64,000 bases of DNA from Nocardioides exalbidus (GTDB lineage: Bacteria; Actinomycetota; Actinomycetes; Propionibacteriales; Nocardioidaceae): contig NZ_FNRT01000002.1 in assembly GCF_900105585.1 (NCBI RefSeq), forward strand, positions 2,294,001 to 2,358,000, in the 5' to 3' direction. A program made the position numbers and the translations under genes. This document shows, in pieces, positions 1 through 9,475 of this stretch; position 1 is the stretch's first letter, and each line of letters begins with the position of its first letter. The notes under the pieces are model-generated. The model was not told the DNA's origin, did not search any database, and was given only the letters and a program-made list of their open reading frames with translations.

Positions 1-1
1 C

Positions 2-565
2 GCGTGGCGACGACGGGGCACCCGCCCGCGCCGCGTGGTGCTCCTGGTCGACGTCAGCGGATCGATGAGTGCGTACGCCGACGCGCTGCTGCGGCTCGCC
101 CACCGGCTCACCCAGTCGGCGCGGGCCACCGGCGGGACGGTCGAGACGTTCACCGTCGGCACCCGGCTGACCCACGTCACGCGGGCGCTCCGCTCGCCGG
201 ACGCCGACCGCGCCATCGTCGCGGCGGGCGAGGTCGTGCCCGACTGGTCGGGCGGCACCCGGCTCGGCGAGACGCTGCGGGTGTTCCTCGATCGCTGGGG
301 CCAGCGCGGGCTCGCGCGCGGCGCCGTGGTCGTGGTGTTCAGCGACGGGTGGGAGCGCGGCGACGCGGAGCTGCTCGGCGAGCAGATGGCCCGGCTGAAG
401 CGGGTCGCGCACCGCGTCGTCTGGGTGAACCCGCACCGCGGCAAGCCGGGCTACGAGCCGCTCCAGGGCGGCGTCGTGGCGGCGCTGCCGCACTGCGACG
501 AGTTCCTCGCCGGCCACTCCCTGGCGACCTTCGCGGACCTCACCGGGGTGATCGCCCGTGCGTGA
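2..565 (+). CDS. CoxE-like VWA domain protein (5' end cut by window)
   Basis: The reading frame is open from base 2, so the true start lies upstream; only the C-terminal von Willebrand A domain is present. The metal-ion-dependent adhesion site is visible: D-V-S-G-S at visible residues 17-21, a later T in SGGTRLGE, and FSDGWERGD. CoxE-type VWA proteins act with a MoxR AAA+ ATPase (CoxD) in maturing the active site of aerobic CO dehydrogenases; a CoxD gene would be expected just outside the window. The stop overlaps the start of the XdhC gene by 8 bases, so the two are translationally coupled. Family assignment is firm; the maturation role is inferred from context. Confidence 0.85.
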   Translation, partial: AWRRRGTRPRRVVLLVDVSGSMSAYADALLRLAHRLTQSARATGGTVETFTVGTRLTHVTRALRSPDADRAIVAAGEVVPDWSGGTRLGETLRVFLDRWGQRGLARGAVVVVFSDGWERGDAELLGEQMARLKRVAHRVVWVNPHRGKPGYEPLQGGVVAALPHCDEFLAGHSLATFADLTGVIARA

Positions 566-1691
566 CGTGCTGCCCGAGCTGCTGACGTGGTGGGAGGCCG
601 GCGAGACCGTCGGCGTCGGCACCGTCGTCGCGACCTTCCGCTCGGCGCCGCGCCCGCCGGGCGCCTCGATGCTCGTCGGGCCCGACGAGTCCGCGGTCGG
701 CTCGGTCTCGGGCGGTTGCGTGGAGGGTGCGGTCTACGACCTCGCGCAGTCGGTGGTCGCGTCGGGGGAGCCGGTCCTCGAGCGCTACGGCGTCTCCGAC
801 GACGACGCCTTCGCGGTCGGCCTGACCTGTGGCGGCATCCTCGACGTCTTCGTCGAGCAGGTCTCCCGCGAGACCTTCCCCGAGCTCGGCGAGGTCGCGG
901 CCGACATCGAGGCCGGCCGCCCGGTCGCCCTCGCCACGGTCATCGAGCACCCCGACCCCGCGTGGGTGGGCCGCCGGATGGTGGTCCGTCCCGAGAGCGA
1001 CCCGGTCGGTGCCATCGGCTCACCGCGGGCCGACGCAGCAGTGCACGACGACGCCCTCGGGCTGCTCGCGGCGGGCTCGAACGCGACCCTGACCTACGGC
1101 CCCGACGGCGAGCGCCGCGGCGAGGGGATGCGGGTGTTCGTGTGGGGCTTCGCGCCCAAGCCGCGGATGCTGGTCTTCGGCGCCATCGACTTCGCGGCTG
1201 CCGTCGCCCGGGTCGGGTCGTTCCTCGGCTACCACGTCACCGTCTGCGACGCCCGGCCCGTGTTCGCGACCACCTCGCGCTTCCCCGGCGCCGACGAGGT
1301 GGTCGTCGACTGGCCGCACCGCTACCTGCAGGCCGAGGTCGACGCCGGCCGGGTGGACCGGCGCACGGTGCTGGCCGTGCTGACCCACGACCCGAAGTTC
1401 GACGTGCCCCTCCTCGAGGTCGCGCTGCGCCTGGCCGACGACGTGCGTCCCGGCTACATCGGTGCGATGGGCTCGCGGCGCACGCACGACGAGCGGATGG
1501 AGCGGCTCGCCGAGGCCGGGCTCACCGACACCGAGCTCGACCTCCTGTCCTCGCCCATCGGGCTGGACCTCGGTGCCCGGACGCCCGAGGAGACGGCCGT
1601 CTCGATCGCGGCCGAGATCGTCGCCCGCCGGTGGGGTGGGTCGGGGGAGCGGCTCGCGACGACGCAGGGCCGGATCCACCGCGAGGACTGA
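558..1691 (+). CDS. XdhC/CoxI family molybdenum cofactor maturation protein
   Basis: 377 residues starting at GTG inside the end of the VWA gene. The N-terminal XdhC/CoxI domain has the typical TFRSAPRPPG and SVSGGCVEG segments and a conserved CGG near LTCGGILDVFVE; the C-terminal half is a Rossmann-like domain ending in GYIGAMGSRRTHDER. XdhC proteins bind molybdenum cofactor, support its sulfuration and insert it into xanthine-dehydrogenase-family enzymes. Together with the VWA gene and the coxS-L-M genes 2.6 kb downstream it belongs to a molybdenum hydroxylase maturation set. Which enzyme it serves is inferred from proximity. Confidence 0.88.
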   Translation: MRDVLPELLTWWEAGETVGVGTVVATFRSAPRPPGASMLVGPDESAVGSVSGGCVEGAVYDLAQSVVASGEPVLERYGVSDDDAFAVGLTCGGILDVFVEQVSRETFPELGEVAADIEAGRPVALATVIEHPDPAWVGRRMVVRPESDPVGAIGSPRADAAVHDDALGLLAAGSNATLTYGPDGERRGEGMRVFVWGFAPKPRMLVFGAIDFAAAVARVGSFLGYHVTVCDARPVFATTSRFPGADEVVVDWPHRYLQAEVDAGRVDRRTVLAVLTHDPKFDVPLLEVALRLADDVRPGYIGAMGSRRTHDERMERLAEAGLTDTELDLLSSPIGLDLGARTPEETAVSIAAEIVARRWGGSGERLATTQGRIHRED

Positions 1692-1708
1692 ACCAGTCCC
1701 CGCTGCCC

Positions 1709-1737
1709 TGTTACCAGCGTCACTCGCGAGTTAGGTT
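1709..1737 (+). promoter_or_regulatory. Candidate promoter of the GAF regulator
   Basis: TGTTAC at 1709-1714 and TAGGTT at 1732-1737 are separated by 17 bases and lie just after the XdhC stop. Transcription would begin near 1744, giving a short leader with a GGGGGAG ribosome site before the ATG at 1762. The -35 match is weak. Confidence 0.35.
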
Positions 1738-1761
1738 GGCCCCGACCCCGGGGGAGCCGCC

Positions 1762-2985
1762 ATGCAACGCGATGACCTGCACGACCGGCGCGTGCGCGCC
1801 GTGCGCGCGTGGACGCGCTTCGTCGCGCAGGGCGACGACGAGGACGACGCCGTGCGTCCCGAGATCCTCAGCAGCTGGCAGCTCTCGGGCGTCGTGTCGC
1901 CCGACGTGACCCATGCCCCGCTCGCCGACGAGGGCGACACGGCCGACTTCTGGAACGCCTCGCCCCTCCAGACAGCCGTCGAACGGGTCCAGGACGAGCT
2001 GCGTCGCACGGCCGAGGACGGCGACCTGGTCATCGCCGTCACCGACGACCAGACCCGGATCCTGTGGACCTACGGCGGCCGGGTGATGCGACGCAAGGCC
2101 GAGACGGTCAACTTCGTGCCCGGTGGACGCTGGGACGAGCGCAGCGTCGGGACCAACGCCCTGGCAATCGCCGGTCGCACGGCAGCGCCGTCGATGGTCT
2201 TCAGCGCCGAGCACTACGCCGAGGTGGTGCACAACTGGGTCTGCTGGGCCGCGCCCGTCTTCGACCCGGTCACCGGCCGCTCGCTCGGCGTGATCGACCT
2301 GTCGACGACCTGGGACCGCACCCACCCGATCGGGCTGGCCACCGCGCGCGTGATGGCACGGCTCATCGAGGGCGCGCTGCCCACGGACCGTCGTACGCCG
2401 TTCGCGGGGGACGTCGGCCCCGACGAGCCCGGGCTCGTGCTGACGCTGCTCGGGACCGCGGAGGTGTGGTTCGACGGGCAGCGGCTGCTGCTCAACCGCC
2501 GCCAGACCGAGATCCTCGCGCTCCTGGCGCTGCACCCCTCCGGCCTCTCGGTCGAGCACCTGCACGCCCTGCTCTACGGCGACGCCGCGGTGACCACCTC
2601 GACGCTGAAGGCGGAGGTCTCCCACCTGCGCACGGCACTGTCCGGCCAGCTCTCGTCGCGGCCCTACCGCCTCACCATGCCGGTCACCAGCGACGTCGAG
2701 GAGGTGCAACGCCTCCTGCGCCGTGGCGACGTACGACGAGCGGTGCGCGCCTACGGCGGCGACCTGCTGCCCGGGACCGAGTCGCCCGCGCTCGTGCAGA
2801 TGGGCGACTACCTCGCGGTCAGCGTCCGGGAGGCGCTGCTGAACGACCCCGACCCCGACGCGGTGCTGCGCTACAGCGAGCTCGCGCCCTACGACACGGC
2901 TGTCGTCGAGGCGTGCCTGGCCGCGATCCCGGTGCACCACCCGGTCGCCCCGCTGCTCAAGGGCAAGCTCGCCAGCGCACGTTGA
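1762..2985 (+). CDS. GAF-domain transcriptional regulator with winged-helix C-terminus
   Basis: 407 residues. The N-terminal ~200 residues resemble the sensory region of AcoR-type regulators: RPEILSSWQLSG near the start and a GAF-like core with ERSVGTNALAIAG and a VCWAAPVFDPVTGRSLGVIDL segment. Instead of a sigma54 AAA+ domain, the C-terminus (from about residue 215) begins LTLLGTAEVWFDGQRLLL and continues as an OmpR/BTAD-like winged helix with RRQTEILALLALHPSGLSVEHLHALLYG. It therefore probably regulates sigma70-type promoters in response to a small ligand. It sits between the molybdoenzyme maturation genes and the structural genes and is a likely regulator of the locus. Start supported by GGGGGAG nine bases upstream. 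The ligand is unknown. Confidence 0.8.
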   Translation: MQRDDLHDRRVRAVRAWTRFVAQGDDEDDAVRPEILSSWQLSGVVSPDVTHAPLADEGDTADFWNASPLQTAVERVQDELRRTAEDGDLVIAVTDDQTRILWTYGGRVMRRKAETVNFVPGGRWDERSVGTNALAIAGRTAAPSMVFSAEHYAEVVHNWVCWAAPVFDPVTGRSLGVIDLSTTWDRTHPIGLATARVMARLIEGALPTDRRTPFAGDVGPDEPGLVLTLLGTAEVWFDGQRLLLNRRQTEILALLALHPSGLSVEHLHALLYGDAAVTTSTLKAEVSHLRTALSGQLSSRPYRLTMPVTSDVEEVQRLLRRGDVRRAVRAYGGDLLPGTESPALVQMGDYLAVSVREALLNDPDPDAVLRYSELAPYDTAVVEACLAAIPVHHPVAPLLKGKLASAR

Positions 2986-2992
2986 CCGTTCC

Positions 2993-3022
2993 TTGAGATT
3001 CCGGTCATTTCCCACGTAGTGG
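2993..3022 (+). promoter_or_regulatory. Candidate promoter of the ScyD-like gene
   Basis: TTGAGA at 2993-2998 and TAGTGG at 3017-3022, spacing 18, in the gap after the GAF regulator. A second -35-like TTGACC lies at 2982-2987 across the regulator's stop codon. The -10 lacks the final T, so this is tentative. Confidence 0.3.
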
Positions 3023-3103
3023 CTGGCCCGGGTCGAGGAGCGAGGTCGATCCTGCAACGAGGTGCCGTGCCGGGAGGGCGCGGCCCCGACGAGGGAGAGT
3101 TGC

Positions 3104-4168
3104 ATGGTCACGACACGAGGAGGGATGGCGGCGGGAGCGGCCGTCCTGCTCGCGGGGAGCCTGCTCGGCGCCCCCACGGCGGGGGCAGCCCCCGCACCCG
3201 AGCCCACGACGGTGGCGAAGAAGCTGGTCTCGCCGCTCAGCATGGTGGTCGCCGGCGACGGCACCGCCTACGTCAGCCAGAACTTCGCCGGCCTGCTCAC
3301 CGCGGTCCCGCCCGGAGGCAAGCCGAAGGTCGTCTTCGCCGCGCCCAGGAAGGGGACCGAGGTCGGCGCGCTGTCGGAGTCGGGCGGCGTCGTCCACTTC
3401 GCGACGACGAAGGGCAAGAAGGCGGTCCTGTGGTGGATGCGTCCCGGCGGCAAGCCGATGATGCAGGCCGACCTCGGCGCCTACGAGGCGAGGAAGAACC
3501 CGGACGGGAAGCAGGCCTACGGCTTCAGCGACCTCGACGCGACCTGCCTGGCGCAGATCCCGAAGGAGGTGCCCGGCGCCTACACGGGCATCGTCGAGTC
3601 GCACCCCTACGGCTCCGCGGTCCACCGCGGCACGACCTACGTCGCCGACGCCGCGGGCAACTCGATCCTCGGCGTGGACGCCAGGGGCAAGGTCTCCACC
3701 GTGGCCGTGCTCCCGCCGGTCGCCGTGGTGATCACCGCCGAGGCGGCCACGGCGAACAAGCTCCCCGCCTGCGTCGTGGGGCACACCTACGCCTTCGAGC
3801 CGGTCCCGACGGACGTCGAGGTCGGCACGGGCGGCTGGCTCTACGTCAGCCTCCTGCCCGGCGGTCCGGAGGACGGCAGCACCGGAGCCAACGGCATGGT
3901 GGTCAAGGTCAAGGCGAGGACCGGCAAGGTGCGCACCGTCGCAACCGGCCTCGCGGCGGCCACCGGCGTCGCGGTAGCCGACAACGGCGACGTCTACGTC
4001 GCGCAGCTCTTCGGCGGGATGGTCTCGCGGATCAAGGCGGGCTCCGACCGGGCCGTGCCCTACGTGATGGCGAAGATGCCGGCGGCGGTGGAGTGGTCCG
4101 ACGGCCACCTCCTGGTCTCGGCCAACGTCCTGTCCGAGAAGCCGCGGGGCACGGTCCTGCAGTACTGA
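3104..4168 (+). CDS. Secreted ScyD/ScyE family beta-propeller protein
   Basis: 354 residues from the ATG at 3104, chosen because GAGGGAGAG lies a few bases upstream; an in-frame ATG at 3062 would put 14 charged residues before the signal peptide. Residues 1-27 form a Sec signal peptide (hydrophobic AAGAAVLLAGSLLGA, likely cut after AGA). The mature part has repeated YVSQNFAG / YVADAAGNSILGVD / VAVADNGDVYVAQLFGG blades, matching the ScyD/ScyE family, named for scytonemin-cluster proteins but widespread in actinobacteria as extracellular proteins of unknown function. It is followed by a strong terminator, so it is probably monocistronic. Its place between the regulator and coxS may be coincidental. 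Confidence 0.8.
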   Translation: MVTTRGGMAAGAAVLLAGSLLGAPTAGAAPAPEPTTVAKKLVSPLSMVVAGDGTAYVSQNFAGLLTAVPPGGKPKVVFAAPRKGTEVGALSESGGVVHFATTKGKKAVLWWMRPGGKPMMQADLGAYEARKNPDGKQAYGFSDLDATCLAQIPKEVPGAYTGIVESHPYGSAVHRGTTYVADAAGNSILGVDARGKVSTVAVLPPVAVVITAEAATANKLPACVVGHTYAFEPVPTDVEVGTGGWLYVSLLPGGPEDGSTGANGMVVKVKARTGKVRTVATGLAAATGVAVADNGDVYVAQLFGGMVSRIKAGSDRAVPYVMAKMPAAVEWSDGHLLVSANVLSEKPRGTVLQY

Positions 4169-4175
4169 GGCCCGG

Positions 4176-4205
4176 GGTTGGTCCGCGGGCAACCGCGGAC
4201 CAACC
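4176..4205 (+). terminator. Perfect 13-bp hairpin with GCAA loop after the ScyD-like gene
   Basis: GGTTGGTCCGCGG (4176-4188) pairs perfectly with CCGCGGACCAACC (4193-4205) around a GCAA tetraloop. It starts 7 bases after the stop codon. There is no U-tract, as is usual for high-GC actinobacterial terminators. Confidence 0.7.
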
Positions 4206-4230
4206 ATCGGCACCTAGCGTCGGTCGTGAG

Positions 4231-4246
4231 AGTGACCCACCTCACA
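4231..4246. promoter_or_regulatory. Crp/GlxR-like operator upstream of coxS
   Basis: AGTGA-CCCACC-TCACA matches the Crp/GlxR consensus TGTGA-N6-TCACA at nine of ten specified positions. It ends 16 bases before the coxS ATG and 5 bases before its GGAGG ribosome site. This proximity suggests a site at or just downstream of the transcription start, so it could be a repressor site; the promoter itself was not located with confidence. Confidence 0.5.
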
Positions 4247-4262
4247 CGCCTGGAGGCGCCCC

Positions 4263-4732
<470 letters not shown>

Positions 4733-4736
<4 letters not shown>

Positions 4737-7207
4737 CCGCCACCCAGGACCGCCCGGCCGCAGAGATCGGCAAGGACCGGCGCCGCAAGGAGGACCAGCG
4801 GCTGATCACCGGCCGCACCCGGTGGACCGACAACATCACGCTCCCGGGGATGCTGCACCTCGCGATGGTGCGCAGCCCGTTCGCCCACGCCACGATCACC
4901 TCGATCGACACCGAGGCCGCCGCGGCCTCGACCAACGTCGTCACCGTGCTGACCGGCAAGGACTTCGGCGAGGAGCTCGGCGCGTGCATCAACGCGTGGC
5001 CGATCACGCCCGACCAGAAGACGCCCGCCCACTCGCCGATGCCGGCCGACCGGGTCGCCTTCGCGGGCGAGATCGTCGCCGTCGTGGTGGCCCGCAGCGC
5101 CGCCGCGGCACGTGACGCCGCCGAGCTGGTCGACGTCGAGTACGACGAGCTGCCGGCCGTCGTCGGCATCAAGAAGGCGCTCGAGGACCAGGTGCTCGCC
5201 CACCCCGACCTCGGCACCAACAAGTCGGCGCTGTGGGTCTTCGACTCCGGCGAGGCCGGCACCGGCTCCGACGTCGAGGCGGCGATCGAGACCGCCCGCG
5301 CCGACGGGATCGTCATCGAGCGGGAGTACCGCCAGCAGCGGCTGATCCCCGCCTTCATGGAGCCCCGCAGCGTGGTGGTCGACCCGACCAGCGAGCAGCT
5401 GACCATGTGGTCGGCGACGCAGATCCCGCACATCCTCCGCTTCGCGCTGGCGGCCACCACCGGCGTGCCCGAGTCCAAGATCCGCGTCATCGCACCCGAC
5501 GTCGGTGGCGGGTTCGGCGGCAAGCTCCAGACGACGCCCGAGGAGATGATCGCCTGGGGGGTGGCCCGCCGGCTCGGGAAGCCGGTGAAGTACACCGAGA
5601 CCCGCAGCGAGAGCCTGATGGCCGCGCACCACGGTCGCGACCAGGTGCAGACCCTGACCCTCACCGCCGACAAGGACGGCAAGGTCACCGGCCTCAAGGT
5701 GCACCTCGACGCCGACCTGGGCGCCTACGTCGCCATCGTCGGTGGCGGCGTGCCGGTGCTGGGCGCGTTCATGTTCAACGCGATCTACAAGTTCCCGGCC
5801 TACCGCTTCGAGTGCCAGACGGTCCTCACCAACACGACCTTCACCGACGCCTACCGCGGCGCCGGCCGGCCGGAGGCGACGTACGCCATCGAGCGGCTGA
5901 TGGACGAGCTCGCCGCGGAGGTCGGCGTGGACCCGCTGGAGATCCGCGAGCGCAACTGGATCACCCACGAGGAGTTCCCGTTCACCACCGTCGCGGGCCT
6001 GGAGTACGACACCGGCAACTACGAGGCCGCGACGGCGAAGGCGAAGGAGTCCTTCGGCTACGACGAGCTGCGCCGCGAGCAGGCCGAGCGCCGCGAGCGC
6101 GGTGACCGCGTCCAGCTGGGCATCGGCGTCTCCACCTTCACCGAGATGTGCGGCCTCGCGCCGAGCCGGGTGCTCGGCAGCCTCGACTACGGCGCCGGCG
6201 GCTGGGAGAGCGCCAGCGTGCGGATGACGCCCCTCGGCAAGGTCGAGGTCGTCACCGGGGCGAGCGCCCACGGCCAGGGCCACGAGACGGCGTTCAGCCA
6301 GATCGTCGCCGACCGGCTCGGGGTCCCCTTCGAGGACGTCGAGGTGCTGCACGGCGACACCCAGGTGGCGCCCAAGGGGCTCGACACCTACGGCTCGCGC
6401 TCGCTCGTCGTGGGCGGCGAGGCGCTCGTCAAGGCGGTCGACAAGGTCATCGACAAGGCCAAGGTGCTCGCAGCCCACCTGCTCGAGGCGAACGCCGACG
6501 ACCTGGACTACGCCGACGGCAGGTTCACCGTCCGCGGCACCGACCAGGGCAAGGCGATCCAGGAGCTGGCGACGGCGACCTTCGCAGGTCACGACTACCC
6601 CGAGGGCATGGAGCTCACGCTCGACGCCGACGCGACCTACGACCCGGTGAACTTCAACTACCCCCACGGCACGCACCTGTGCGCGATGGAGGTCGACACC
6701 GAGACCGGCGCGGTCAAGATGCGCAAGTACACCTGCTGCGACGACATCGGGACGATCATCAACCCGCTCATCGTCGCCGGCCAGGTGCACGGCGGCCTGG
6801 TGCAGGGCATCGCGCAGGCGCTGTGGGAGGAGGCGGTGTACGACGACGCCGGCACGCTCGTGAGCGGGTCGTTCGTCGACTACCTCCTGCCGACCGCGGC
6901 CGACACGATCTCCTTCGACGTCGTCCACACCGACGACCCGAGCATCTGCACGACCAACACGCTCGGCACCAAGGGCGTGGGCGAGGCGGGCACCATCGCG
7001 TCCACCCCGGCGGTCGTCAACGCCGTCGTCGACGCCGTGCGCCACCTCGGCGTGAGCGACGTCCAGATGCCCTGCACCCCGGAGCGGGTGTGGCGCGCCA
7101 TCCATGCCCACGACGGTGCGGCACCGACGGAGGAGTCGGCGATGCCGCACTTCGACGAGGGAGCGCCCAACCAGGCCCCCGTGACCGGAGAAGGAGCAGC
7201 CCAGTGA
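4733..7207 (+). CDS. coxL: Molybdenum-binding large subunit, form II CO dehydrogenase-like
   Basis: 824 residues from the ATG overlapping the coxS stop. It has the molybdopterin-binding architecture of the xanthine oxidase family: GGGFGGK near residue 260, AYRGAGR at about residues 373-379, and the catalytic glutamate in KGVGEAGTI (Glu at about 751). True form I CO dehydrogenases carry AYxCSFR, whose Cys binds copper; here the equivalent residue is Gly, so the enzyme is form II. Form II proteins are often annotated as CO dehydrogenases, but substrates differ and aldehydes, purines or other N-heterocycles are possible. Translationally coupled on both sides. Cytoplasmic, as no signal peptide is visible. 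Confidence 0.93.
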
Positions 7208-8049
7208 TCCCGGTGGAGTTCGACTACCTCGCCCCCACGTCGGTCGAGGAGGCACTCTCCGCGCTCGGCGAGCACGGGGACGACGCGAAGATCCTGGCCG
7301 GTGGCCAGAGCCTGCTGCCCGTGCTGCGGATGCGCCTCAACGCGCCGGAGGTCGTCATCGACCTCGGTGGCATCTCCTCGCTGCGAGGCATCCGCGACGA
7401 CGGCGACGCCATCGTGATCGGGGCGATGACCACCCACCACGACGTGCGTGACCACGACCTCGTCAAGGAGCACGCGCTGCTGCTGTCGAAGGCGGCCGCG
7501 GAGGTGGCCGACTCGCAGATCCGGCACCGCGGCACCTTCGGTGGTGCCCTCGCGCACGCCGACCCGGCGGGTGACCTCGGCGCGCCGGCGCTCGCGCTCG
7601 GCGCGCAGTTCGTGATCGCCGGACCGGGCGGGTCCCGCACGGTCGAGGCGTCCGACTTCTTCGTCGACCTCTTCGAGACGGCCATCGGCGACGACGAGAT
7701 CCTGACCGAGGTCCGGGTGCCCAAGCACACCGGCTGGGGCGCGCACTACGAGAAGTTCGTCCGCGTCGCCCACCAGTGGCCGATCGTCGCCGTCGCGGCG
7801 ACCGTGCGCGGCTCGATCGACGAGGCGAGGATCGGGCTCACGAACATGGGGTCCACCCCGCTGCGGGCCTCTGCCACCGAGGCCGCCCTCGTGGGAGCGA
7901 GCGCGACGGAGGACGGCGTACGCGCCGCGGCCGAGCTGGCTGCCGAGGGCACCAACCCGCCCTCCGACCTCAACGGTGCGGCCGACTACCGCGAGCACCT
8001 CGCGCGGGTGCTGACCGGTCGTGCGGTGCTGAAGGCGGCCGGTGCGTAG
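7204..8049 (+). CDS. coxM: FAD-binding medium subunit (CoxM/CutM-like)
   Basis: 281 residues starting at a GTG that overlaps the coxL stop as GTGA. The two FAD pyrophosphate-binding signatures are present: AGGQSLLP (about residues 32-39) and HRGTFGGALAHADPAGD (about 105-121). It takes electrons from the 2Fe-2S subunit and passes them to the external acceptor. The stop TAG is immediately followed by the coxG ATG. Confidence 0.93.
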   Translation: MIPVEFDYLAPTSVEEALSALGEHGDDAKILAGGQSLLPVLRMRLNAPEVVIDLGGISSLRGIRDDGDAIVIGAMTTHHDVRDHDLVKEHALLLSKAAAEVADSQIRHRGTFGGALAHADPAGDLGAPALALGAQFVIAGPGGSRTVEASDFFVDLFETAIGDDEILTEVRVPKHTGWGAHYEKFVRVAHQWPIVAVAATVRGSIDEARIGLTNMGSTPLRASATEAALVGASATEDGVRAAAELAAEGTNPPSDLNGAADYREHLARVLTGRAVLKAAGA

Positions 8050-8757
8050 ATGGAGCTGAACCACCGGTTCACCGTCCCGATCGGCGTCGAGGAGACGTGG
8101 GCGCACTTCAACGACATCGCCTCCGTCGCCGAGTGCTTCCCGGGCGCCCAGGTCACCGAGGCCGACGAGCAGTCGTTCGCCGGGTCGGTGAAGGTCAAGC
8201 TCGGCCCGATCGCCCTGCTCTACAACGGCACCGGCACCTTCGTGGAGAAGGACGAGGCCGAGCACCGCTTCGTCGTCGACGCGAAGGGCAAGGACAAGCG
8301 CGGCAACGGCACGGCCGGGGCGAAGGTGACCGTCGTCATGACCGACGCCGGCGGCGCGACCGACGTGTCCGTCGACACCGACCTGGCCATCACCGGCAAG
8401 CCGGCCCAGTTCGGCCGCGGCGTGATGCAGGACGTCTCCGACAAGCTCCTCGGTCAGTTCGTGGCCTGCCTCGAGCAGCGCCTCGCCGCACCCGAGCCGA
8501 CTCCCGAAGCCGCCCCACCTGACCCGGGGACCGCGGCGGGGGTGGATGCTGCCCTACCCCCCGAGCAGCTGGCAGCCCCGCCCCCGTCGCCCCCTCCCGG
8601 TGCGCAGCACCGGCCGCCTCCCGCACCGCCGCGGGAGGCGGAGGCGCTCGACCTCGGCAGCGCCGTGCTGCCGGTGATCGCGAGGTCCTACTGGAAGCAC
8701 GCGCTGGCAGCGCTCGCCGGCCTCGCGGTGGTCAGGCGGCTGCTCAGAAGACGTTGA
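8050..8757 (+). CDS. coxG: CoxG-like SRPBCC protein with C-terminal membrane anchor
   Basis: 235 residues. Residues 1-145 are a CoxG/SRPBCC fold (MELNHRFTVPIGVEETWAHFND, FAGSVKVKLGPI, KPAQFGRGVMQDVSDKLL). A Pro/Ala-rich linker of about 50 residues follows, then a short hydrophobic segment (ALAALAGLAVVRRLL) ending in RRR, a likely C-terminal membrane anchor. CoxG recruits CO dehydrogenase to the membrane in other bacteria, which fits this tail. The start directly abuts the coxM stop. Its 3' end overlaps the convergent AlkB-like gene by 14 bases, and no terminator is evident there. Confidence 0.88.
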   Translation: MELNHRFTVPIGVEETWAHFNDIASVAECFPGAQVTEADEQSFAGSVKVKLGPIALLYNGTGTFVEKDEAEHRFVVDAKGKDKRGNGTAGAKVTVVMTDAGGATDVSVDTDLAITGKPAQFGRGVMQDVSDKLLGQFVACLEQRLAAPEPTPEAAPPDPGTAAGVDAALPPEQLAAPPPSPPPGAQHRPPPAPPREAEALDLGSAVLPVIARSYWKHALAALAGLAVVRRLLRRR

Positions 8758-9364
8758 GCGGGCGGAACTGCACCGAGATCCGGGGCCCGGCGTGGGCGAC
8801 CTTGGGAACCGCGTGCTCCCAGGTGCGCTGGCACGAGCCGCCCATCACCACCAGGTCGCCGTGCCCCATCGTGACCGAGACGGACGCACCGCCACCGCGG
8901 GGCCGGAGCATGAGGCGGCGCGGGTCGCCGACGCTGACGATGGCCACCATCGTGTCCCCGGTGCGGCCGCGACCCAGGTTGTCGCCGTGCCACGCGACCG
9001 AGTCACGGCCGTCGCGGTAGTAGCAGCAACCGGCGCTCACGAAGGGCTCGCCGAGCTCGTCGCGGTAGTGGGTGCTCAGCTCGTCGCGGGCGCGCTCGAG
9101 CGCGGGATGGGGGAGCGGGTCGCCGCCGAGGTAGGTGTGCACGAGCCGGGGCACGTCGACCACCCGGTCGTACATCTCGCGGCGCTCGGCCCGCCACGGG
9201 ACGTCGGAGACGAGTGCGGAAAACGCGGCGTCCGGGTCGGCCAGCCAGTTGCGCTGCACGTCGATCCACGCTCCGCGCGACAGCGTCCGACGCTCAGGGC
9301 TGAGCGCCACGGAATCCGTGGTGGAATCGGCGAAGAGGGACGACTGGAAGTCCACACCGGGCAT
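8744..9364 (-). CDS. AlkB-like 2-oxoglutarate/Fe(II) dioxygenase
   Basis: 206 residues from the ATG at 9364 (MPGVDFQSS); an upstream in-frame start would add 23 poorly conserved residues. The dioxygenase core has the iron ligands H-x-D in VAWHGDN and a C-terminal RISVQFRPL segment with the Arg that binds 2-oxoglutarate; the distal His is likely in WEHAVPK. AlkB proteins remove alkyl groups from DNA or RNA bases by oxidation. It is transcribed towards the CoxG gene and overlaps its end. Whether it repairs DNA, RNA or protein cannot be told. Confidence 0.85.
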   Translation of the reverse strand: MPGVDFQSSLFADSTTDSVALSPERRTLSRGAWIDVQRNWLADPDAAFSALVSDVPWRAERREMYDRVVDVPRLVHTYLGGDPLPHPALERARDELSTHYRDELGEPFVSAGCCYYRDGRDSVAWHGDNLGRGRTGDTMVAIVSVGDPRRLMLRPRGGGASVSVTMGHGDLVVMGGSCQRTWEHAVPKVAHAGPRISVQFRPLNVF

Positions 9365-9437
9365 CGTAACCCATCGTCGAACAGGCGTTCGAAGTTCCGG
9401 GTTCCGTCGAGTGTTTATCGAAGGAATCCTCAATGTA

Positions 9438-9467
9438 GTGACACCTGGTCCAGCCCAGTCCTAACCT
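9438..9467 (+). promoter_or_regulatory. Candidate leaderless promoter of the GntR gene
   Basis: GTGACA (9438-9443) and TAACCT (9462-9467), spacing 18. The -10 ends 8 bases before the ATG at 9476, and no Shine-Dalgarno sequence is present, so transcription probably begins at the start codon. Confidence 0.5.
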
Positions 9468-9475
9468 GACTTGCT

